From Gammaproteobacteria bacterium (lineage in GTDB: Bacteria > Pseudomonadota > Gammaproteobacteria > SZUA-229), in assembly GCA_011051475.1 (NCBI GenBank), contig DRLE01000057.1:1-18217 (forward strand): 18,217 bases of DNA, written 5' to 3'. The translations under genes were made by a program, and so were the position numbers. The notes under the pieces were generated by a model. That model worked only from the letters and a program-made list of their open reading frames with translations. It ran no database searches and had not been told where the DNA came from. Positions 14,212 to 18,217 of the stretch are shown here, one piece after another; the stretch's first letter is position 1; each line of letters opens with the position of its first letter.

Positions 14212-14509
14212 TAAGGAACATCTGACTAATTCTATGCTATATCTGCGTGGCCTGAAGCGCTCAGCGCAAGGCATGTTTCGCAGTGAATGGCCGGCCCTTC
14301 CGAGAAAATGCAAACACTGGGAAACATAACGCAGTCGCTGGGCGCTTCAGGCCGCGCCCCCCATGTTTATATTTTTTTTGGGCTTACAGACATGAGCGCA
14401 CTCTGCGTTGTGACTTTTCACCAGGTCTGGACATGCTTTCAAAGTCACGCCTTGATTGCACTCATGTCTGTAAGCCAAAGATAGCATATAATTAGTCAGA
14501 TGTTCCTTA
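14212..14509. mobile_element. MITE-like element with 29-bp terminal inverted repeats, TA flanks and two internal hairpins
   Basis: Terminal inverted repeats at 14212-14240 and 14481-14509 match at 28 of 29 positions and begin TAAGGAACATCTGACTAATT. The outer TA on each side is consistent with a TA target duplication, leaving a 294-bp element (14214-14507), as in Tc1/mariner-IS630 type or some IS5 type MITEs. Inside lie two long imperfect hairpins. Hairpin A pairs 14249-14266 with 14336-14353 (17/18), with an inner pair 14273-14285 and 14315-14327 (12/13). Hairpin B pairs 14381-14400 with 14457-14476 (19/20), with an inner perfect 8/8 pair 14410-14417 and 14441-14448. The single strand would fold into a three-way junction. 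No transposase frame is inside. It occupies most of the 375-base gap from 14166 to 14540. Confidence 0.78.
14487..14492 (+). promoter_or_regulatory. Perfect TATAAT in the right terminal repeat, facing the sensor kinase gene
   Basis: A consensus -10 hexamer lies 49 bases before the ATG at 14541, in the right terminal repeat of the MITE-like element. The left repeat has TAGAAT at the matching place; the single mismatch between the two repeats makes the difference. No good -35 lies 16-18 bases upstream (ATGTCT), so activity would need an activator or be weak. Confidence 0.4.
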
Positions 14510-14540
14510 AATGCGATTACCCCGGATCAAAGGTGTCTGC

Positions 14541-15839
14541 ATGAAACAGCAAGCCAACGCATTTCTACCCGCGATTAAAATCAACCTGCACCGTCTGGTT
14601 GTATTGCGCTGGCTTGCAATCGCCGGACAGCTTGGCGCCGTGCTGGTGGCCAGTTACTTTCTTCATCTTGAACTGCCATTAAGCGGTATTGGAGCGGTGA
14701 TTGCCGCAGCGGTTGTGTTTAACCTGTACGCAAGCTGGCGCACGGGTTCTCGTCAGGCGGACAGTAATGAGGTCAGCAGCCAGGAGTTTTTTTACCACCT
14801 TCTGTTTGATATCGCCGTGCTGAGCCTGCTGCTGTATTTTACCGGCGGTGCCACCAATCCTTTTGGTTTTCTATACCTGCTTCCCATTACGATCTCTGCC
14901 GCGGTACTGTCCTCAAAATATACCTGGACGCTGGCCGCCATTACTGTTGCCGTTTACAGTGCTCTTATCTGGTTTTACGTGCCTCTGCCCGAGGCGCATC
15001 ACAGTCATACAGACGCATTCAATCTGCACGTGTTCGGCATGTGGCTGGGCTTTGTCGTTAGCGCCGTTATGGTGGCCTATTTTGTCGTGGGTATGGGAAA
15101 CAGTCTGCGCCGGCAGGAGCAGGTACTGGTCAGGGCGCGCGAGGATGCGCTGCGCAATGAGCGCCTGGTGGCGATTGGTACGCTGGCAGCCAGCACCGCA
15201 CATGAACTGGGAACACCGCTGGGAACCATGGCGCTGGTAGCCGATGAACTGCAGTACGAGTGTGCCGCGGATAACAGTGAAGCGAAGGAAAACATCCTGA
15301 CGCTGCAACAGCAGATCAGGCGTTGCAAGGAGGCGCTGGCCGAGCTGTCCATATCAGCCGGCAATATATCCGTCAGTGACGGAGGCGTGCAGGCGGTGGA
15401 TGATTATCTGGGCAAACTGCTGTCACAGTGGCAGCAGACAAATACCGAAATAGAGATCAGGACTCACTGGCAGGGTGTAGAGCCCGCGCCGCATCTGCTG
15501 GTTGATCGTACCCTGTCGCAGGCGCTGTTCAATATTCTTGATAATGCCGCCGAGGCTACCGATTCACGTATTGACTGGATGGCCGAGTGGGATGCGCAAT
15601 GGCTGCGTATGGAGATTCGTGATTACGGCAGTGGTCTGCACGAGGAAGCACAAACCCATGTTGGCAAGGTGCCTTTCAGCGGCAAGCAGGACGGCATGGG
15701 TCTGGGGCTGTTTCTGGCGCATGCCGTGATCGAGCGTTTCGGCGGCAGCGTCAGGCTGTATAATTATGAAGAAAGTGGTCGCATTGCCGGCCTGTGTACC
15801 AGCATACAGCTGCCGCTGACAGAAAAAAGCGAAGCCTGA
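14541..15839 (+). CDS. regB: RegB/PrrB-type redox sensor histidine kinase
   Basis: A 432-residue inner-membrane histidine kinase. Residues about 20-195 form several membrane helices with the quinone-binding signature GGATNPF (102-108) of the RegB/PrrB/ActS/RoxS family. The phosphoacceptor is H221 in STAHELGTPLG. C262 in QQIRRCKEA occupies the place of the redox-active cysteine known from Rhodobacter RegB (C265). The N box is LFNILDNAAEAT, and the G boxes are DYGSGL and GMGLGLFLAHAV. The family senses quinone pool or redox state and phosphorylates RegA. I chose the ATG at 14541 because AAAGGTG lies five bases upstream; an in-frame ATG at 14511 directly abuts the MITE end. The regulator gene starts one base after its stop. 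Confidence 0.9.
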   Translation: MKQQANAFLPAIKINLHRLVVLRWLAIAGQLGAVLVASYFLHLELPLSGIGAVIAAAVVFNLYASWRTGSRQADSNEVSSQEFFYHLLFDIAVLSLLLYFTGGATNPFGFLYLLPITISAAVLSSKYTWTLAAITVAVYSALIWFYVPLPEAHHSHTDAFNLHVFGMWLGFVVSAVMVAYFVVGMGNSLRRQEQVLVRAREDALRNERLVAIGTLAASTAHELGTPLGTMALVADELQYECAADNSEAKENILTLQQQIRRCKEALAELSISAGNISVSDGGVQAVDDYLGKLLSQWQQTNTEIEIRTHWQGVEPAPHLLVDRTLSQALFNILDNAAEATDSRIDWMAEWDAQWLRMEIRDYGSGLHEEAQTHVGKVPFSGKQDGMGLGLFLAHAVIERFGGSVRLYNYEESGRIAGLCTSIQLPLTEKSEA

Positions 15840-15840
15840 T

Positions 15841-16386
15841 ATGAATGACGAAAAACAACAAAGCCGATTGCTGATCGTTGATGATGACCAGGCTTTTTGC
15901 AATGCACTGGCGCGCAATATGCAGCGCCGGGGTTTCGAGGTGTTCAAGGCGCTGGACAGTAAAGCCGCGCTGGCACTGGCGGACGAGCACCAGCCGGCAT
16001 ACGGTATTATCGATCTTCGTATCGGTGAAGAGTCGGGTCTGGATCTGGTCAGGCAGCTGGCGGAAAAATATCCGCAGATGTACCTGCTGGTGCTGACCGG
16101 TTTTGCCAGTATTGCCACCGCGGTCGAGGCCATCAAGCTGGGTGCGGTACAGTATTTAACCAAGCCTGCCGAGCCCGAGCAGATTATCGCCGCCCTTAAG
16201 GGTGATGCGGCCAATGCGCAGGTGCCTCTGCCGGAAAAGCCCATGTCGGTTCGCCGGCTCGAATGGGAGCATATACAGAAAGTGTTACAGGAGCATAATG
16301 GCAATATCTCCGCCGCCGCCCGTGCACTGGGCATGCATCGTCGCACTCTTCAGCGCAAGCTGCAGAAACATCCCGTTAAACAATAA
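15841..16386 (+). CDS. regA: RegA/PrrA-type response regulator
   Basis: A 181-residue transcription regulator. The receiver domain occupies about 1-118, with acidic pocket D14-D16, phosphoacceptor D58, T86 and K108. A proline-containing linker (PLPEKPMS) leads to a Fis-type helix-turn-helix at about 135-178. The segments LEWEHIQKVLQEHNGNISAAARALGMH and RRTLQRKLQKH are the highly conserved RegA/PrrA/ActR/RoxR DNA-binding end. The family controls respiration, photosynthesis, nitrogen and carbon pathways in response to redox. It lies one base after the kinase gene, so the two form an operon. The candidate operator at 10676-10692 is a likely target. Overall identity of the family is secure; the regulon is inferred. 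Confidence 0.93.
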   Translation: MNDEKQQSRLLIVDDDQAFCNALARNMQRRGFEVFKALDSKAALALADEHQPAYGIIDLRIGEESGLDLVRQLAEKYPQMYLLVLTGFASIATAVEAIKLGAVQYLTKPAEPEQIIAALKGDAANAQVPLPEKPMSVRRLEWEHIQKVLQEHNGNISAAARALGMHRRTLQRKLQKHPVKQ

Positions 16387-16425
16387 AACAACCTGAAATA
16401 ACCCGTTCATCCTCCTCTTGCCATT

Positions 16426-17463
16426 ATGTTTATATTTCACACTCAAAGAATCACTTTGCCCGACGCACGCCTGCTTGCCCTGATGTCCGGCATCACACTT
16501 TTTTTCAATAGCGCGTTAATACAGGCCGAGCATGTCCATGCCCGGCCTGATGCACATGCACCCATTGGCGTAATGGGCGACCATGTGATGAACCGCTCCG
16601 AGATAATGATTGAATATCGGTATATGAGTATGACCATGGACGGTAATCGTGCTGGTACTGACAGGGTCCCGGTGCCGCTGCCCGGCTATATGGTCAGCCC
16701 GCTGAGCATGGATATGCAGATGCATATGCTGGGTATTATGTATGCACCGACTGACCGGCTTACCCTGTCGGTAATGACGCCGGTACTAAGCCTTTCCATG
16801 GATCATCGCGTAAATATGAACAATACCGAATTTACCGCCGAGGCCAGCGGCCTGGGGGATATCAGTGTTGGTGCGGTGTATCAAGTACACAGTACCGGTA
16901 ACAGCAGCCTGTTGCTGAACTTTGCCATCAGCGGCCCGACCGGTTCGATTGATGAAAAAGATGTTACTCCTGCATCTGCAGGCCAGGCAGTACAGTTACC
17001 TTATCCGATGCAGCCGGGCAGTGGTTCTCATGCACTAATCCCCGGACTGACCTGGACGCGGCAGTATGATAACTGGTCCCTGGGTGTGCAGGGACTGTAT
17101 ACGCACTACCTTGAAACCAATGACAACGGCTACCGTCTGGGCGATCGTCTGAATACCTCAGTCTGGCTGGCGCGAAAACTCGATCACAGTTTCAGTATGT
17201 CGGCGCGACTCAATGCACTTGACCGGGGCAATATTGACGGCAGTGATAAAAACCTTCCCGAACCACCCGTAGTGCCAACCCAGGACCCGAAGCTTCGCGC
17301 CGGTACCCGCGTGGATGCACTGCTGGGTCTTAACTACGTCGCCCATGGTCTGAATGCCCTGCGTCTTGCCGCCGAAGTCGGCGCGCCGGTTTACCAGAAT
17401 CTGGATGGTCCGCAGCTGGAAACCGATCTGCTGTTTACTCTGGGCGCACAATACACGTTTTAG
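16426..17463 (+). CDS. Met/His-rich outer-membrane beta-barrel transporter-like protein
   Basis: A 345-residue protein with an N-terminal signal peptide (cleavage near IQA, residue 34), a His-rich mature start (EHVHARPDAHAP) and a typical barrel end LLFTLGAQYTF with C-terminal phenylalanine. Beta strands alternate throughout. The early region is unusually rich in methionine (MIEYRYMSMTMDGNR, SMDMQMHMLGIMYAP). It resembles proteins annotated as transporter near metal-handling genes (PF13557-like, from memory), so metal relation is plausible but unproven. The start is uncertain: there is no clear ribosome binding site before the ATG at 16426, and a second ATG lies at 16483. It follows regA by 39 bases and may be co-transcribed. 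The convergent LMF gene ends 36 bases downstream. Confidence 0.75.
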   Translation: MFIFHTQRITLPDARLLALMSGITLFFNSALIQAEHVHARPDAHAPIGVMGDHVMNRSEIMIEYRYMSMTMDGNRAGTDRVPVPLPGYMVSPLSMDMQMHMLGIMYAPTDRLTLSVMTPVLSLSMDHRVNMNNTEFTAEASGLGDISVGAVYQVHSTGNSSLLLNFAISGPTGSIDEKDVTPASAGQAVQLPYPMQPGSGSHALIPGLTWTRQYDNWSLGVQGLYTHYLETNDNGYRLGDRLNTSVWLARKLDHSFSMSARLNALDRGNIDGSDKNLPEPPVVPTQDPKLRAGTRVDALLGLNYVAHGLNALRLAAEVGAPVYQNLDGPQLETDLLFTLGAQYTF

Positions 17464-17499
17464 TATTGCGGCAACAGGCTCCCGCAGGTGTATGCCGGG

Positions 17500-18217
17500 T
17501 CAGGGCCGTCTCGGTCTGACATAGGGATACTGCCCGAGATAACGGTACTTCCACCAGTTGCCGCTCTGCCGTCTTTCCTTTGCCGTGGTGAATTTATACT
17601 GAAAAACCTGCACCCGGATATAACGCGGCGGCCGCTCGGGAAAAGGGTTATAGGCCAGCAGGTCCAGTACCGGCGGCGAACCCTGTCGCAGGCGCTGAAG
17701 AAACAGCTCAAACCAGCCCGTTAACTCCGGTATCTGCGGCGGCACAAACCAGATCATCCAGTCCAGTCGTGGCTGGTGCGGAATAATGAATTCGGGGCGC
17801 TTGTCCAGCGGCCCGGGCTTGTATTTGAACGGGTAGGCCTTCCAGGTTCGGCCATCGTAGGAACCTTCTATCTGGAACTCCTGGCGCTCGGTCTGCATGG
17901 TCGGGAATACGTGAAAGATATGACCGATGCCCCAGGAACGCACCAGTACCGTCGGCCGGAAAACCGCGTCAGGCAGTGGCCGGTGTGTGACCATCTGGTA
18001 AAAAACCGTCAGGCTGGTCGTGATAATGATCACGGCAAAAATCGGCAGCAGAAAACCAGCTTTCTGCCTGTCAGGTATTTGTGCCCTGCATCTGAGCCGT
18101 TGCGGCAGTATTTTCGCCACGATACGGTCATCCAGCAGGAACAGGCAGAGGGCAATGGTCAGCAGGTTGATCCAGTTATGGTTGCTGCTGGCAATGACCA
18201 GCAGCTGCATCAGCAGC
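17500..18217 (-). CDS. Lipase maturation factor family protein, C-terminal part
   Basis: The frame is open to the right edge, so the N-terminal half is missing; about 239 residues are visible. The sequence shows a membrane helix in NHNWINLLTIALCLFLLDD and a second in GFLLPIFAVIIITTSLTVFYQ. A soluble C-terminal domain follows, with GIGHIFHVFPTMQTERQEFQIEG and DGRTWKAYPFKYKPGPLDKRP. This matches the lipase maturation factor (LMF1-like) family, an integral membrane protein family whose vertebrate member assists lipase folding; the role of bacterial members is unknown. The closing SGNWWKYRYLGQYPYVRP is characteristic. It runs against the outer-membrane barrel gene. Confidence 0.88.
   Translation of the reverse strand, partial: LLMQLLVIASSNHNWINLLTIALCLFLLDDRIVAKILPQRLRCRAQIPDRQKAGFLLPIFAVIIITTSLTVFYQMVTHRPLPDAVFRPTVLVRSWGIGHIFHVFPTMQTERQEFQIEGSYDGRTWKAYPFKYKPGPLDKRPEFIIPHQPRLDWMIWFVPPQIPELTGWFELFLQRLRQGSPPVLDLLAYNPFPERPPRYIRVQVFQYKFTTAKERRQSGNWWKYRYLGQYPYVRPRRP

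Noticed and set aside
14283..14495. Small open frames of 65-70 codons inside the MITE-like element
   Set aside because: They lie over the hairpin arms and show no transposase or other domain.
14511..14540. Upstream ATG for the sensor kinase
   Set aside because: It lies two bases from the element end with no ribosome binding site, while AAAGGTG precedes the ATG at 14541.

Overview
The window looks like chromosomal DNA of a free-living gammaproteobacterium outside the Enterobacterales. The gene order priA-argS-SPOR protein, an ArgS beginning MKDTI as in pseudomonads, and a RegB/RegA-type redox two-component pair all point that way. Coding density is high, and both ends cut a gene: an AI-2E family permease on the left and a lipase maturation factor family protein on the right. 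No tRNA, rRNA, CRISPR array or transposase gene was seen.

Layout. 1-3101 holds the end of an AI-2E permease, a small DUF3565 protein, a single-domain PilZ protein on the minus strand, and an MFS transporter fused to a PlsC-type acyltransferase. 3102-3331 holds a CGCAAAG-type inverted repeat and a bidirectional terminator between convergent genes. 3332-8799 is a minus-strand block: SCP2-like protein, FtsN-like SPOR protein, argS and priA, with a CACAGAG-type inverted repeat between argS and priA. 8800-9715 is a long AT-rich gap with a cluster of DnaA-box sequences all in one orientation. It lies between divergent gene blocks and is a candidate replication origin or other DnaA-binding locus. 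From 9716 to 17463 every gene is on the plus strand, starting with a fructosamine kinase family gene.

The most distinctive region is 10595-17463. A tight cluster of four genes encodes exported proteins: a methionine-rich lipoprotein, an outer-membrane barrel with a Cys-Cys-Gly-Gly-Gly mature end, a TlpA-like lipoprotein with a CPIC motif, and a small c-type cytochrome. Upstream is a perfect 17-bp inverted repeat that closely resembles the RegR/RegA/PrrA operator. Immediately downstream are genes for a RegB-like sensor kinase and a RegA-like regulator, then a second Met/His-rich outer-membrane barrel. I infer a redox-controlled envelope module, possibly for copper or thiol/electron handling, with a circuit of operator, effectors and regulator in one place. 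A 294-bp MITE-like element, with near-perfect 29-bp terminal repeats and two long internal hairpins, sits between the cytochrome and the kinase. Its right end carries an outward-facing perfect TATAAT.
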